Positions 35,914 through 44,909 of a DNA stretch of 49,997 nucleotides are shown piece after piece; position 1 is the stretch's first letter, and each line of letters opens with the position of its first letter. Source of the stretch: Eubacteriales bacterium (GTDB lineage Bacteria > Bacillota > Clostridia > Lachnospirales > Lachnospiraceae); the NCBI GenBank assembly GCA_030526005.1, contig JAUNDP010000017.1:1-49997 (forward strand), in the 5' to 3' direction. The translations under genes were made by a program, and so were the position numbers. The notes below the pieces were generated by a model, which saw nothing but the letters and a program-made list of their open reading frames with translations, had not been told where the DNA came from and searched no databases.

Positions 35914-36711
35914 TTAAGAGCTTGTACTTTTATGGTACGTCTCTTTACACTCTTCAAAAAATTCTTCTGGCGTCAGATTCTTCAACCGTTCACTCAGCGC
36001 ATGGTCCTGTGCTTTTTCATAGATTTTTTTCTGTTCCTGTTTTAATTCTTCCCACTTCTCCTGCGGCTCTCCCAATTCTTCCAATCGTTCTTTCGTCTCT
36101 TCCTCACCCAGATACATAGGCAGAAGAAGCAGATATCTGCGATAGCTCTCTTTTGACTGCAAAATCTGAAATGACTGCCACAGACAGTCGGCAGCTTCCT
36201 CAAACAGAAACATTTTTGCATATGCGACAGCCATATTGTTTAAAACAGATGCGTAAAACTGCACGCCCAGCTTTCCTGGATTCCGTTCTTTTAAAATCTG
36301 ATAATATTCCTGAATGGCATTCATATACATTTCATATTCTACCAAATAATCTGCTTTTACTTTCTTTCTGATATCAGACGGCTGAATTTCGATCTTGGAG
36401 ATCTCTTCCTGCATCTTCCTGAATTCGCTGTGAGACAGATAACTGATCTCTTTAAAAATCGGAAGTATAAAATCTCCAATACTACCCCCTCTTTCCAGTT
36501 GATCCGAAAGACGTCGGTAAAGCCCTTCCAGTCCAAGTTCATCTCTGATCCAGTTGCACAATTTCTCATTTACAAGAGTCTGGTCAATCAGATAAATATT
36601 GTTCTGAAGATAAAAGCACAGTTCTTCAATCGAATAAATATTCGTGCTGATACTCTCAATGTAATACGGATTTTTTGCCAGGCGGATCTGACACAGTCGA
36701 CATCCACTCAT
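35914..36711 (-). CDS. TPR-like helical protein, third gene of the Hsp70-like operon
   Basis: The protein is 265 aa. ATG 36711 overlaps the TGA of the upstream gene (ATGA), and this coupling favours it over a start 39 bp upstream. The protein is nearly all helix. Residues ~145-200 (VEYEMYMNAIQEYYQIL, LNNMAVAYAKMFLFEEAADCLWQSF) form two tetratricopeptide-like repeats. An early Cys-X2-Cys pair is at residues 4-7 (CRLC). The C-terminal 60 residues are highly charged. It is probably a scaffold protein working with the Hsp70-like ATPase. Family not recognised beyond the repeat type. Confidence 0.75.
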   Translation of the reverse strand: MSGCRLCQIRLAKNPYYIESISTNIYSIEELCFYLQNNIYLIDQTLVNEKLCNWIRDELGLEGLYRRLSDQLERGGSIGDFILPIFKEISYLSHSEFRKMQEEISKIEIQPSDIRKKVKADYLVEYEMYMNAIQEYYQILKERNPGKLGVQFYASVLNNMAVAYAKMFLFEEAADCLWQSFQILQSKESYRRYLLLLPMYLGEEETKERLEELGEPQEKWEELKQEQKKIYEKAQDHALSERLKNLTPEEFFEECKETYHKSTSS

Positions 36712-38006
36712 ACGCTTTCCCCTTTCTTTAAGTCGATCCGTTTTTCCCATACTTTCCCTGATGAGCGATAAAGTCCTCCAAATCCCTGATCTTCCAGACG
36801 TACCTGACAGGTGTGCTGATCGAGAAAGCTCACCATCATGCGGATTCTCACTGTTCTGTCAGGACGATTTTTGATCGGCTCAATAAAAATCTTTTCCTGT
36901 CTGGTCTCCCCGGTCCGCATCTCTTTTATCAGCAGAATAATTTCATTTGTATGATCCAGTATAAAATCACACTCATGGTATGCTTCATACCAGTTTGCCC
37001 CTGCTGTAATGATTGGATAGTAATTTTCTTTTCCGCGCATCAGCATATTCATGCCGATATTAAAGTGAACCATATCCGGACTGTCATACAAAAATCCGTC
37101 TGTCTTTTTCTCTCCTGTTCTCTGAAGCGCTCCATAGCAGGCGCCTTTTGTGTAGAGATTTTTTCCTGCAAAGCCGTGACGGCGTTTGCTGCACAGAAAT
37201 TTTACGCACGGCTGCGCCCATTCTTCCAGAAACTCATCTCCCACCAGATATACAGAAGAATACGGTGTATTTTTAAAAAGATTTTCAATCATCTCCTGAA
37301 ATCTCCTCGCTTTTTCCTCTCCCCAGCGGCTCTCCCCCACTCTTCTGCGAAGCCGCTCATCCAGCGTTAAAAATCCCTTTTTTTCAATATGGACCATCGC
37401 CGGCTTTGTCTGATAATCTGTATGGAAATCGTATACGACAATCGTATCTTTTTCATATTCAAACAATCCTACATGGTACGTCCACAGCGTTTTCTTCTGA
37501 TTGATCATAAAATAGTAAAAGCTTTCCATATGATCCTGGAAAAAAATATTATTTTTGGAAATTCCAATTCCAGTCAGCGCCTTTTTCAATATGCTGATAA
37601 ACGGTTCTCTCATCTCGTCCATTGTCACTGCAATCGCCATCTGTTCAAGCGTTCCTGTTCCAGATAAAAGGCCCAGACATTCTTTGATAAAAATTCCGAT
37701 TAGATCCTCAATAGAGATCTTTTCTTTTTCTAATTCGATCGGCTGCTGCTGCTCCATCAGCCACACCAGATCATTTAAAAAATAACCGTCTGCTCGTTCT
37801 TCCTCCAATTTCAGAGCGTCTGCCCCAAAATACCACTCGCTTTCCCCTTTCAGCTGAAACAGACACGTCGGTATCAAATATTTTTCATTTCCTGCCACTG
37901 TGCTGACTGTCACCGGTTCATCTTTGCTTCGGTTATAAAATGTAATCTGGGAATATTCTCTGCCGAGATCAAACCCGACAATCGTTCTATGCTGTTCTCT
38001 TATCAC
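36708..38006 (-). CDS. Hsp70/actin-fold ATPase-like protein (DUF5716 type)
   Basis: The protein is 432 aa. The N-terminus IVGFDLGREYSQITFY matches the phosphate-1 loop of Hsp70 (GIDLGTTYS); IPTCLFQL with WYFGADALK matches the strand and helix that follow. Later VYLVGDEFLEEW corresponds to the LVGGSSRIP adenosine motif and YTKGACYGAL to the GAA-containing helix. The phosphate-2 motif DLGGGT is replaced by HVGLFEYE, so nucleotide hydrolysis may be weak or absent. After ~residue 320 a beta-rich region (FIEPIKNRPDRTVRIRM, CQVRLEDQGFGGLY) resembles a small Hsp70 substrate-binding domain. The middle gene of the three-gene run, 13 bp after the giant protein gene. I recall this pairing from Lachnospiraceae genomes; the DUF number is from memory. 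Confidence 0.78.
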   Translation of the reverse strand: MIREQHRTIVGFDLGREYSQITFYNRSKDEPVTVSTVAGNEKYLIPTCLFQLKGESEWYFGADALKLEEERADGYFLNDLVWLMEQQQPIELEKEKISIEDLIGIFIKECLGLLSGTGTLEQMAIAVTMDEMREPFISILKKALTGIGISKNNIFFQDHMESFYYFMINQKKTLWTYHVGLFEYEKDTIVVYDFHTDYQTKPAMVHIEKKGFLTLDERLRRRVGESRWGEEKARRFQEMIENLFKNTPYSSVYLVGDEFLEEWAQPCVKFLCSKRRHGFAGKNLYTKGACYGALQRTGEKKTDGFLYDSPDMVHFNIGMNMLMRGKENYYPIITAGANWYEAYHECDFILDHTNEIILLIKEMRTGETRQEKIFIEPIKNRPDRTVRIRMMVSFLDQHTCQVRLEDQGFGGLYRSSGKVWEKRIDLKKGESV

Positions 38007-38019
38007 GTCTGTTTCCCCC

Positions 38020-41000
38020 TCACATCATTTTTAATACTTCATCAGCAAATGTCTGCTGCTGTATATATTTCTGAATAGTCTGATTTAATTTGTCCGTCTG
38101 CTTTTTCTCCAAATTCTCCGCCATCTCATTCAGAAGATCATATTTGCTGGTTCCATTTTTCTTTCTTCTGTCATATTCCAGAACAGAAACCTTACTCTGT
38201 CTGATCTGCGATCCGCACTCTTCCACAATATAGTAGGTCAGTCGTTCTCCGTAGAACATCGTGAATTCCTTGCTGAAAATGCCTTCGTACATATTCAGCA
38301 TCGGCTCTGTTCTTTCTTCCTGTTCTTTTCCTCTATAATCCGTGATGTAATAATGCAGCATAACCGTTGCTTCCGGTCTCGCACGGTATTCAATGAAGGC
38401 TTTATCCTGAAGCTGATACGGTCTTGTATAGATCTCCGGAAACTCCTGAAAGAACTGGAAACGCATTCCCCGATGTGCATATTCCTCTAACAGAATGCTG
38501 ACTTGTATCTCCTGTTGTTCTGACAAAAGCTGCTTCTTAGAAAGAGCAGCATAATACCGTAAAAGTGCGAGACAGCATACTTCTTCTATTTCTTTTCCCA
38601 GCTGAAGCTGTCTTGAGAGCCTGTCAAAAATGATTTCCCCAACTGGTTTTTCCTGTACAAAATATTCATAAGAACGCAGAATCAGATAAGCGCGGCAGAT
38701 TTTCCGATCTCCCATTTCTTTGCTGTAATGTTCATAGATTGGTTCTGTCCCTTCTGTCCCGCTTCTTGTAAACAGCACCATCGCAAGGATTTTCTCTTCA
38801 ATTTTAAAACCATCCAGGTCAAAATTCTGACCTGCTGTCCATACCTCTTTCATCTTTTTGATCGGCCCTTCATAGTAGAACAGCAGATAATTCAAGATCC
38901 TTTTGTCATACTTTTTCTGTCTGAAACAGTCGCTGCACAGAGACAGAAGCAATTCATTCTCTTCATATTCCATCCGCTCAATCATATTGCTGCACAGCTT
39001 TGTCATTCTGGCAATGTCTGTTTCCTCCGCCCCATAAGTGCCAATCAGTTCAAATGTCTCCTGATAAAATCCGTGATCAATCAAAATCTCCAGTAATTCT
39101 TTTTTACCGGCCGGCACAAAGGCTTCATAATCCATATTTTTTAAATATTCATGGATTCCTTTATCATTCGGATGAAGCGTATAGAAATCCAGAATCTCTT
39201 TTCTGAGTACAAGGCGGTATTCTTCGCGGATCTCTTCCAGCTCCACAAGCCGCTCTGCTTCCTCAATCGTCTGTGGCATCTCTTGTTTCTTTCTCTTTTT
39301 CTCGCATTCCCATAGGAGCATTCCGGCATGATCCGGTGACAAATCTTTTACCCATTCCGTAAATTTTTCATTTGTCAGCAACTTTTCCAATTCATACATG
39401 GACGGAGAAGCATATCTGTTTCCCGCCGCATCCACCAAAACAATCGAATGATCGTCTGTATAAATCTGGATCTGTGCTTTTCCATGAATCACAGGCGACA
39501 CACTTTCTTCTTTGAGCTGTCTGTGAATCACAATCACAGAGGTGATTTCCGGCATCTGACACTTTAGCTCATATGTGAACAGCGCCCTGCCAAGACCGTC
39601 TGCCAGCCGCTTGCTCAAAATCTTTTTTGTCAGAAAAGTCTCATACAGAATAGCCAAATTATGATTGATTCTTCCAAATGCAAGCTGATCCATCATAAAT
39701 TTCTCTATAGAAGGACGATAACTGCGGTAACTCTGCGGATCTTCCTCCTGATTCTGCACGACACTGGCATAGACAAATGCCTTTTTCTGATAATTTAAAG
39801 TGTTATTATATGCAAAATACATCCGGATGATCTGAGGCAGTTTTCTGGTACTGTTTTCACTCATAGACTCTACATATGCCTCATACAGACCGGTCACTCT
39901 CAGATCCTCTTCCACTCCTTTTGCATACCAGATAAATGCTTCCTGCCCTGTCTTCTGTCCTTTCAGCAAAAGTTCGCAGATACTTCTGACAAGCTGTTTT
40001 GACGGAAACTGTTCATAACATTCTTTTAAGACAGAAAATGTTGTCTCATCATATTCTTTGCAGCGCAAAGCCAGATCTGCGGTCTCCTCGGCAATCTCTT
40101 TCGTCAGCAGGTTTTCTTTACATGCAAACTTTAAGATAGCGACTGTAAATTCGTCCAGGCGTTTCATCAGAACAGGTTCTCTCTCGAACAGCTGATATAC
40201 TTCCAAAAATAAGATCCTGCTGTGACATCCATACAAAAACTGTTCTCTTACTGCCTCCATTTTTTGCTGAGGAGAATTCAAATATTTTTCCTGAAGATGA
40301 AGCAGAATCCATTTTAATTTCCAGCTCTCTCTGTTCTGCATATACAAACTGACAATCTGTTCTTCAATCTCATCGACATACTTTCTTTCATTATGGTAAA
40401 ATGTCGTCAGATATAAGTAATATCCCTTCACTTCTGCCCGATCCAGCCGTCCTTTCTTCTCTTCGGCTTTCTCCAGCACCGCGCTCGCCTCTAAAAATTT
40501 TCCAAGCGTGAAATAGAGCTGCGCCTGAAACAATTCCAGAATCGGATGATTGCCGCCATACGCATAATAAGCGTCCAGCGCTTCCTGAGAACGAATCTGC
40601 CATTCTTCCACAGAAATCTGTCTTGTCTGTAAACTGATATACAGAGAAACGAGTTTTTCAATCTGACGCTGTGATTTTAAGACGGTTCTTTTTTTCTCTT
40701 TTGTTCCCTTTTTCGTCACTAAGATTTCATATCGCAGTTCCTGATTGTTTGTCTTAATTCGGATTGTACCGTAATTCCTTCCTGCATGTAACTTTTCTTC
40801 CTCGATAATATAGTCCAGCTGATACGAATTTCCTACAAATTCATCTGTTGTCACCATATTTCTCTCCAGATGAATAAAGTCCGCATCCGCAGAAAAATCC
40901 AGTTTTTGAAATCCCCAGCTGTTTTTTACAATCAAAATGCTCTCTTTGAAAGAGTCTTCTGGTTCTTCATATCTGGCATGAGCTTCTCTCACACGAAAAC

Positions 41001-41589
41001 AGATCGGCTCTTTTTTCTTACAGGCAACCAGAAATTCTTCCATGGAACGATAGCTGACAGAAAGTTCCCGAATCCCCTCATACAGTGTGATATATTCCGG
41101 AGCATCCCGCTCCAGCATCTGCATAAATTCAGATTTGATGAAAAACAGATATGCCTTTTGATAATCTTCTTTTGCAAGTTCTGCAAATGCGTCGAGACTT
41201 CTCTGATATGGTTTTTGTTCTTCTTCCTGCATTTCCAGCGCTCTCAAATGATATGGAAGTTCATATTCTCCCACGCTGGAACAGATCGTAAAGACTCCTT
41301 TTGCTTCCTCTCCCGGTTCCATTCCCGATGCGTCCGCCTCATATGTGATATAAATATTTCTCCCGCTGAAATTTTCCGGTTCACATACGACTCTTGTGCC
41401 GGAAGAATATAGAAATCCTCTGATTTTTCTTTCTTCTGTATTTTGTATGCGGAATCCTCCTCTGACTTTTGCTCCTGCTATCGCTTTTATTTCCAGTTTT
41501 TCCTCTGAAAATATCAGTTTTGGCATCTCATATTCAAATTTTTCGTTCCGCAACTGGTCAATTCTTCTTCTCAACTTGTTCACCTGCAC
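38020..41589 (-). CDS. Giant alpha-solenoid protein with N-terminal beta-sandwich domains (DUF5717 type)
   Basis: The protein is 1,189 aa. A TTG at 41574 with AGGTG before it is an alternative start that would remove five residues. Residues ~25-130 and ~225-310 each look like an Ig-like beta sandwich (GGFRIQNTEERKIRGFLYSS; HAGRNYGTIRIKTNNQELRY). From ~330 to ~1,050 the protein is helical repeats of the TPR/solenoid kind (LELFQAQLYFTLGKFLEASAVLEKAEE). The last ~120 residues return to strands (YRARPEATVMLHYYI, FTMFYGERLTYYIVE). No signal peptide or membrane helix. It is the first gene of the run with the Hsp70-like ATPase and is probably a cytoplasmic scaffold. Function unknown; the DUF number is from memory. 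Confidence 0.82.
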   Translation of the reverse strand: MQVNKLRRRIDQLRNEKFEYEMPKLIFSEEKLEIKAIAGAKVRGGFRIQNTEERKIRGFLYSSGTRVVCEPENFSGRNIYITYEADASGMEPGEEAKGVFTICSSVGEYELPYHLRALEMQEEEQKPYQRSLDAFAELAKEDYQKAYLFFIKSEFMQMLERDAPEYITLYEGIRELSVSYRSMEEFLVACKKKEPICFRVREAHARYEEPEDSFKESILIVKNSWGFQKLDFSADADFIHLERNMVTTDEFVGNSYQLDYIIEEEKLHAGRNYGTIRIKTNNQELRYEILVTKKGTKEKKRTVLKSQRQIEKLVSLYISLQTRQISVEEWQIRSQEALDAYYAYGGNHPILELFQAQLYFTLGKFLEASAVLEKAEEKKGRLDRAEVKGYYLYLTTFYHNERKYVDEIEEQIVSLYMQNRESWKLKWILLHLQEKYLNSPQQKMEAVREQFLYGCHSRILFLEVYQLFEREPVLMKRLDEFTVAILKFACKENLLTKEIAEETADLALRCKEYDETTFSVLKECYEQFPSKQLVRSICELLLKGQKTGQEAFIWYAKGVEEDLRVTGLYEAYVESMSENSTRKLPQIIRMYFAYNNTLNYQKKAFVYASVVQNQEEDPQSYRSYRPSIEKFMMDQLAFGRINHNLAILYETFLTKKILSKRLADGLGRALFTYELKCQMPEITSVIVIHRQLKEESVSPVIHGKAQIQIYTDDHSIVLVDAAGNRYASPSMYELEKLLTNEKFTEWVKDLSPDHAGMLLWECEKKRKKQEMPQTIEEAERLVELEEIREEYRLVLRKEILDFYTLHPNDKGIHEYLKNMDYEAFVPAGKKELLEILIDHGFYQETFELIGTYGAEETDIARMTKLCSNMIERMEYEENELLLSLCSDCFRQKKYDKRILNYLLFYYEGPIKKMKEVWTAGQNFDLDGFKIEEKILAMVLFTRSGTEGTEPIYEHYSKEMGDRKICRAYLILRSYEYFVQEKPVGEIIFDRLSRQLQLGKEIEEVCCLALLRYYAALSKKQLLSEQQEIQVSILLEEYAHRGMRFQFFQEFPEIYTRPYQLQDKAFIEYRARPEATVMLHYYITDYRGKEQEERTEPMLNMYEGIFSKEFTMFYGERLTYYIVEECGSQIRQSKVSVLEYDRRKKNGTSKYDLLNEMAENLEKKQTDKLNQTIQKYIQQQTFADEVLKMM

Positions 41590-41626
41590 TTTTTCTACTA
41601 TTTTCGACTAGTCTGAGTATATCATA

Positions 41627-41654
41627 GAAAAACAGCCGGGGAAACCCTCGGCCG
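41627..41654 (-). terminator. Terminator of nrdR
   Basis: A stem with GCCGAGGG/CCCCGGC arms is followed by five T on the minus strand. It lies six bases after the nrdR stop and directly upstream of the giant-protein gene. Confidence 0.8.
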
Positions 41655-41659
41655 CTCAT

Positions 41660-42109
41660 TCACTCCAAAATTTTCTTCAATTCATCCATAAAAGTATTGA
41701 CGTCTTTAAATTCCCGATATACCGATGCAAACCTTACATAGGCAACTGCATCCAACTGTTTTAACTTGTCCATCACAATCTCGCCAATCACTTTACTTTC
41801 AATTTCTCTCTCTTCTCTGTTGAAAATTTCTGTCTCAATGCAATCAATCGCGTGATTCATATCTTCCACAGAAATCGCTCTCTTGTAACACGCCCTCAGC
41901 ACTCCAGCTTCTATTTTGGAACGATCATACTGTTCTCTTGTGGAATCTTTCTTTATCACAATCAAAGGGATCGTCTCTACTTTTTCATAAGTAGTAAACC
42001 TTCTGCCACATTCATCACAAAGACGTCTTCTGCGGATTGATTGACCGTCGTCAGCCGGTCTGGAATCTACCACGCGCGTATTATCATGGCTGCAAAATGG
42101 ACATTTCAT
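41660..42109 (-). CDS. nrdR: Transcriptional repressor NrdR
   Basis: At 149 aa this is the expected length. It represses ribonucleotide reductase genes according to the dATP/ATP balance. The zinc ribbon has MKCPFC...VDSR and [17 protein letters not shown], giving two CxxC pairs. The ATP-cone domain begins [20 protein letters not shown] and includes [12 protein letters not shown] strong promoter lies upstream (42214-42242). The gene is divergent from ylmC. Confidence 0.98.
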   Translation of the reverse strand: MKCPFCSHDNTRVVDSRPADDGQSIRRRRLCDECGRRFTTYEKVETIPLIVIKKDSTREQYDRSKIEAGVLRACYKRAISVEDMNHAIDCIETEIFNREEREIESKVIGEIVMDKLKQLDAVAYVRFASVYREFKDVNTFMDELKKILE

Positions 42110-42213
42110 ACGTTTTCCTCCTTGACAGACTTTTCTTGCGCACCAGACGAGTAATCGTCCGATTCTCCTGCCGATTCACCTCTGCATGATACAGCACAGG
42201 CTACGTTAGTCTG

Positions 42214-42242
42214 AGTATAGCGAATTCGACAATTACTGTCAA
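42214..42242 (-). promoter_or_regulatory. Consensus sigma-A promoter for nrdR
   Basis: TTGACA, a 17-bp spacer and TATACT are read on the minus strand, followed by a leader of about 100 nt that holds a small GACGA-TTAC-TCGTC hairpin and several ribosome-binding-like stretches. The -10 and the bases after it (TATACTCAGACTA) are repeated before the giant-protein gene at 41609-41621. Confidence 0.8.
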
Positions 42243-42332
42243 CTTTTTTTCAAAAGGAATCACATTTTTTTTTACTCTTCATACCATAATAAAAAGAGAT
42301 CTTTGCCTTAAAACAAGCAGAAAGGAACATGT

Positions 42333-42593
42333 ATGCGTATCTGTGAGCTGCGTCAAAAAGAAGTCATAAATATCTGCACCTGCCGTTCTCTTGGCTGTGT
42401 GACAGATGTGGATATCAATCCCAAAACAGGCTGTATTCTCTATTTAATTGTTCCGGGACCTGGTCGGCTTTTCTCCGTTTTCGGAAGGGAATGTGAGTTT
42501 ATTATTCCATGGAAAGATATCGTTCAGATCGGTGACGATATTATTTTAGTCAATGTCAGAGAAGAAGATGTGCGCTCTCCCCGTCCATCGTAA
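42333..42593 (+). CDS. ylmC: PRC-barrel sporulation protein YlmC/YmxH
   Basis: The protein is 86 aa. A PRC-barrel fold is recognised by MRICELRQKEVINICT, CVTDVDINPKTGCILYLIV and FIIPWKDIVQIGDDIILV. The YlmC/YmxH family is found across endospore formers. ATG 42333 follows AAAGGAA. It points toward sigG, and the two stop codons are only one base apart, leaving no room for a separate terminator. In many related genomes ylmC follows sigG on the same strand; the convergent layout here is different. Confidence 0.93.
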   Translation: MRICELRQKEVINICTCRSLGCVTDVDINPKTGCILYLIVPGPGRLFSVFGRECEFIIPWKDIVQIGDDIILVNVREEDVRSPRPS

Positions 42594-42594
42594 G

Positions 42595-43371
42595 CTATGA
42601 GAGATAATAACGCATATTTTTCAGTGCGCTTTTCTCCAGACGGCTGACCTGTGCCTGGGAAATTCCTATTTCCTGCGCCACCTCCATCTGTGTCTTTCCT
42701 TCATAGAAGCGCAGCTCCACAATATAGCGTTCCCTCTCCTCCAAATGCCTCATAGCTTCTTTAATGGCAATATCTTCGATCCAGTTTTCTTCTTTATTTT
42801 TTTTGTCGCTGATCTGATCCATCACATATAAGGTATCTCCTCCCTCTGTGTAGACTGGATCATACAAACTGACCGGACTTTGGATTGCATCCATCGCCAT
42901 CACAATGTCCTCTTTTGGAATGCCAATTTCATCTGAGATCTCTGAAATTGTCGGCTCTTTCAGATTATTTTTCATATACATTTCTCTGGCATAAATGGCT
43001 TTGTATGCGGTATCTCTCAATGATCTGGAGACGCGTATACTGTTATTGTCTCTGAGATAGCGGCGAATTTCTCCGATAATCATCGGCACTGCATACGTTG
43101 AAAATTTTACATTTAAAGAAGTATCAAAGTTGTCGATCGCCTTGATCAGTCCAATACATCCAATCTGAAACAAATCGTCCGGATTTTCATTGCTTCCTGA
43201 AAATCGTTTAATCACACTCAGTACAAGCCGCAGGTTTCCCTTAATATATTGTTCTCTCGCATCCGCATCTCCTTCCTTAATTCTGCGAAACAGTTCTTCT
43301 TTTTCTTCGTGATTTAAAACAGGCAGTTTCGCTGTATTCACTCCGCAAATTTCTACCTTATTCAGTCCCAT
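42595..43371 (-). CDS. sigG: Sporulation sigma factor SigG
   Basis: The protein is 258 aa. It directs late forespore gene expression. The N-terminus VEICGVNTAKLPVL is specific to SigG. Region 2 (RLVLSVIKRFSGSNENPDDLFQIGCIGLIKAIDNFD and FSTYAVPMIIGEI) and region 4 (RERYIVELRFYEGKTQMEVAQEIGISQAQVSRLEKSAL) are complete. A GGAGG ribosome binding site lies eight bases before ATG 43371. I found no convincing sigma-F/G promoter in the short upstream stretch, although a GTATA and a CATTCTA occur there at the wrong distance. Confidence 0.97.
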   Translation of the reverse strand: MGLNKVEICGVNTAKLPVLNHEEKEELFRRIKEGDADAREQYIKGNLRLVLSVIKRFSGSNENPDDLFQIGCIGLIKAIDNFDTSLNVKFSTYAVPMIIGEIRRYLRDNNSIRVSRSLRDTAYKAIYAREMYMKNNLKEPTISEISDEIGIPKEDIVMAMDAIQSPVSLYDPVYTEGGDTLYVMDQISDKKNKEENWIEDIAIKEAMRHLEERERYIVELRFYEGKTQMEVAQEIGISQAQVSRLEKSALKNMRYYLS

Positions 43372-43486
43372 TTCAAGAATCCTCCTATCTCGTTCTATCT
43401 GAAATTTCTTCTAAAACTCTTAATAGAATGATTCACATAATTGGAAACAAATATACGATTTACGCAAAAATATAAAAAATAAAAGC

Positions 43487-43507
43487 CCTTGACATGGTAT
43501 GTCAAAG
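43487..43507 (-). terminator. Terminator of the small 55-aa gene
   Basis: CTTTGACAT and ATGTCAAGG arms with a 3-nt loop are followed by TTTTATTTTTT on the minus strand, between the small gene and sigG. Confidence 0.75.
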
Positions 43508-43510
43508 ACT

Positions 43511-43678
43511 TCAAAAAACTTCTTTTGTGTCTTCTATGCAGATCTTATATTTCGTTCCGTCACGAAACTGAATCCAGATCTCCTGTTCCTTTTCCGGCAA
43601 AGCCAGAGTCACGATCTCATCATTTTCTTTTTCATTCAATACCTGAAACAGCATCGTCTGTACCTGTTTTTTCTCCAT
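43511..43678 (-). CDS. Small acidic protein of unknown function, 55 aa
   Basis: ATG 43678 is chosen because AAGGAGG lies five bases upstream; the ATG 21 bp earlier would place this site inside the gene. The product (NEKENDEIVTLALPEKEQ...WIQFRDGTKYKICIED) alternates strands and looks like one small beta-rich domain. Not recognised. It is divergent from the XRE regulator gene and upstream of sigG. Confidence 0.65.
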   Translation of the reverse strand: MEKKQVQTMLFQVLNEKENDEIVTLALPEKEQEIWIQFRDGTKYKICIEDTKEVF

Positions 43679-43771
43679 ATTTTCCTCCTTTTTAACCATT
43701 CTAGCCCATTATGTTCCGAATTGCAATAGCAGAATTTATCTAACATATAATTTTCGTACGGAGGAAATTGT

Positions 43772-43975
43772 ATGAAATACCAGCGCATCCAAAACTTACG
43801 CGAAGATCATGATCTCACTCAAAAAGAACTGAGTAATTATCTCCAGATCAGTCCGCGCGCATATTCCCATTATGAAAATGGAACGCGCACAATTCCAGTC
43901 GAGATGCTGGCGCGGCTTGCAACTTACTACAATACAACGATTGATTATCTTGTCGGCAGAACCGATATCCGATAA
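43772..43975 (+). CDS. XRE-family helix-turn-helix regulator
   Basis: The protein is 67 aa, a single DNA-binding domain. The five-helix XRE fold is visible: RIQNLREDHDLTQKELSNYL (helices 1-2), ISPRAYSHYENGTRTIP (recognition helix region) and MLARLATYYNTTIDYLVGRT. No sensor domain follows. A GGAGG site precedes ATG 43772. It may regulate the divergent 55-aa gene, which is inference from position. Confidence 0.93.
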   Translation: MKYQRIQNLREDHDLTQKELSNYLQISPRAYSHYENGTRTIPVEMLARLATYYNTTIDYLVGRTDIR

Positions 43976-43991
43976 TTCTTTTTTATACATC

Positions 43992-44027
43992 AAAAAACAG
44001 GACAGTTTTTAAGCTGTCCTGTTTTTC
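43992..44027. terminator. Bidirectional terminator between the regulator and the phosphotransferase
   Basis: A perfect 10-bp stem, AACAGGACAG (43997) and its complement (44014-44023), is flanked by A and T tracts on both sides. Confidence 0.9.
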
Positions 44028-44041
44028 TGTTTCTGATCCAT

Positions 44042-44788
44042 TTAATCAATATCGCAGATATTGATAAGAGACTCCAGAAGTTCTGCTTCCTTTCTTCTTT
44101 TCTTTGTCAGCTGTGCGGCTGCCACAAGAGGAAGCCAGCTCTGTACATAAGCTTTTTCCGTTCTCGTTCTGGCACAGAATAAGGAGAGATACGTCTCTGC
44201 CATCTCTTTATCTTCCAGTGCAAGCAGCAGATACGTTCTGGCTACATCTGCGCTGACATTTCCATTTGCCGCATGAATCCAGTCCAGCACATACCAGCCT
44301 TTTTCATTTACAATAATATTTTCCGGATATAGCTCGCCGTGGCACAGTTTTCTATGATCCGGCATACCGTTTAGTTTTGTCATAATCTCAAAGCGTGTGA
44401 TATCATCCAGTCCTTTCAGCTGCTTGATCTGAGCATCCATCTTTGCTTTTAACTCCGGAATGAGCGGACCTTCTTTTGAGGACAGTTCCACCTGCAGTTC
44501 CACCATCTTCTTTAGATATTCCTCTTTTTTATCTGGATTCTCTTTCATCAGCTGTGCAAGTGTTTTTCCTTCCACAAACTGACTGATCAGTCCAAGCTGT
44601 CCGTCTTCCAGCTCTGTCACTCCCAGCACTTTTGGGACAAGAATTCCCAGTTCCTCGGCAAGAGACTGATACATCGCTTCTCTTAAAACTTCTGATTTTG
44701 GAAATCCTTTGCAATAAACTTTTACTACTGTATCGCCATCTCTGTAAATTTCATGATTTTCAGATGATAATAATACTTTTTCTCCCAT
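44042..44788 (-). CDS. Aminoglycoside/choline phosphotransferase-family kinase
   Basis: The protein is 248 aa. ATG 44788 follows GGGGTG; a start 24 bp upstream lacks a site. The kinase fold shows YRDGDTVVKVYCKGFP with the ATP-binding lysine, then KLCHGELYPENIIVNEKGWYVLDWIHA, where the catalytic Brenner motif HGELYPEN replaces HGDLHPGN and the metal-binding Asp lies in VLDW. Substrate could be choline, a sugar or another small molecule. Chromosomal setting in a sporulation region argues against antibiotic resistance. Upstream sequence is AT-rich. Confidence 0.88.
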   Translation of the reverse strand: MGEKVLLSSENHEIYRDGDTVVKVYCKGFPKSEVLREAMYQSLAEELGILVPKVLGVTELEDGQLGLISQFVEGKTLAQLMKENPDKKEEYLKKMVELQVELSSKEGPLIPELKAKMDAQIKQLKGLDDITRFEIMTKLNGMPDHRKLCHGELYPENIIVNEKGWYVLDWIHAANGNVSADVARTYLLLALEDKEMAETYLSLFCARTRTEKAYVQSWLPLVAAAQLTKKRRKEAELLESLINICDID

Positions 44789-44909
44789 AAAAACACCCCG
44801 CTTCTGCTGCAAATCTTCTGTTGTCTTTGTTACAATTTTATCATACTCCTTTTTTTATGAAAAGTCACCTGTTTTTTTCATTTTTGTTCACTTTTTTTAT
44901 CTATTTTCA

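Noticed and set aside
42110-42185. Possible short leader peptide (GTG start, ~31 codons) before nrdR
   Set aside because: The frame overlaps the nrdR start and has only a weak ribosome binding site; too little to call a gene.
43372-43470. Sigma-F/sigma-G promoter before sigG
   Set aside because: GTATA and CATTCTA are present but about 21 bp apart, outside the usual spacing.
44042-44788. Aminoglycoside resistance kinase
   Set aside because: Only the general kinase fold is visible, with a diverged catalytic loop and a housekeeping context.
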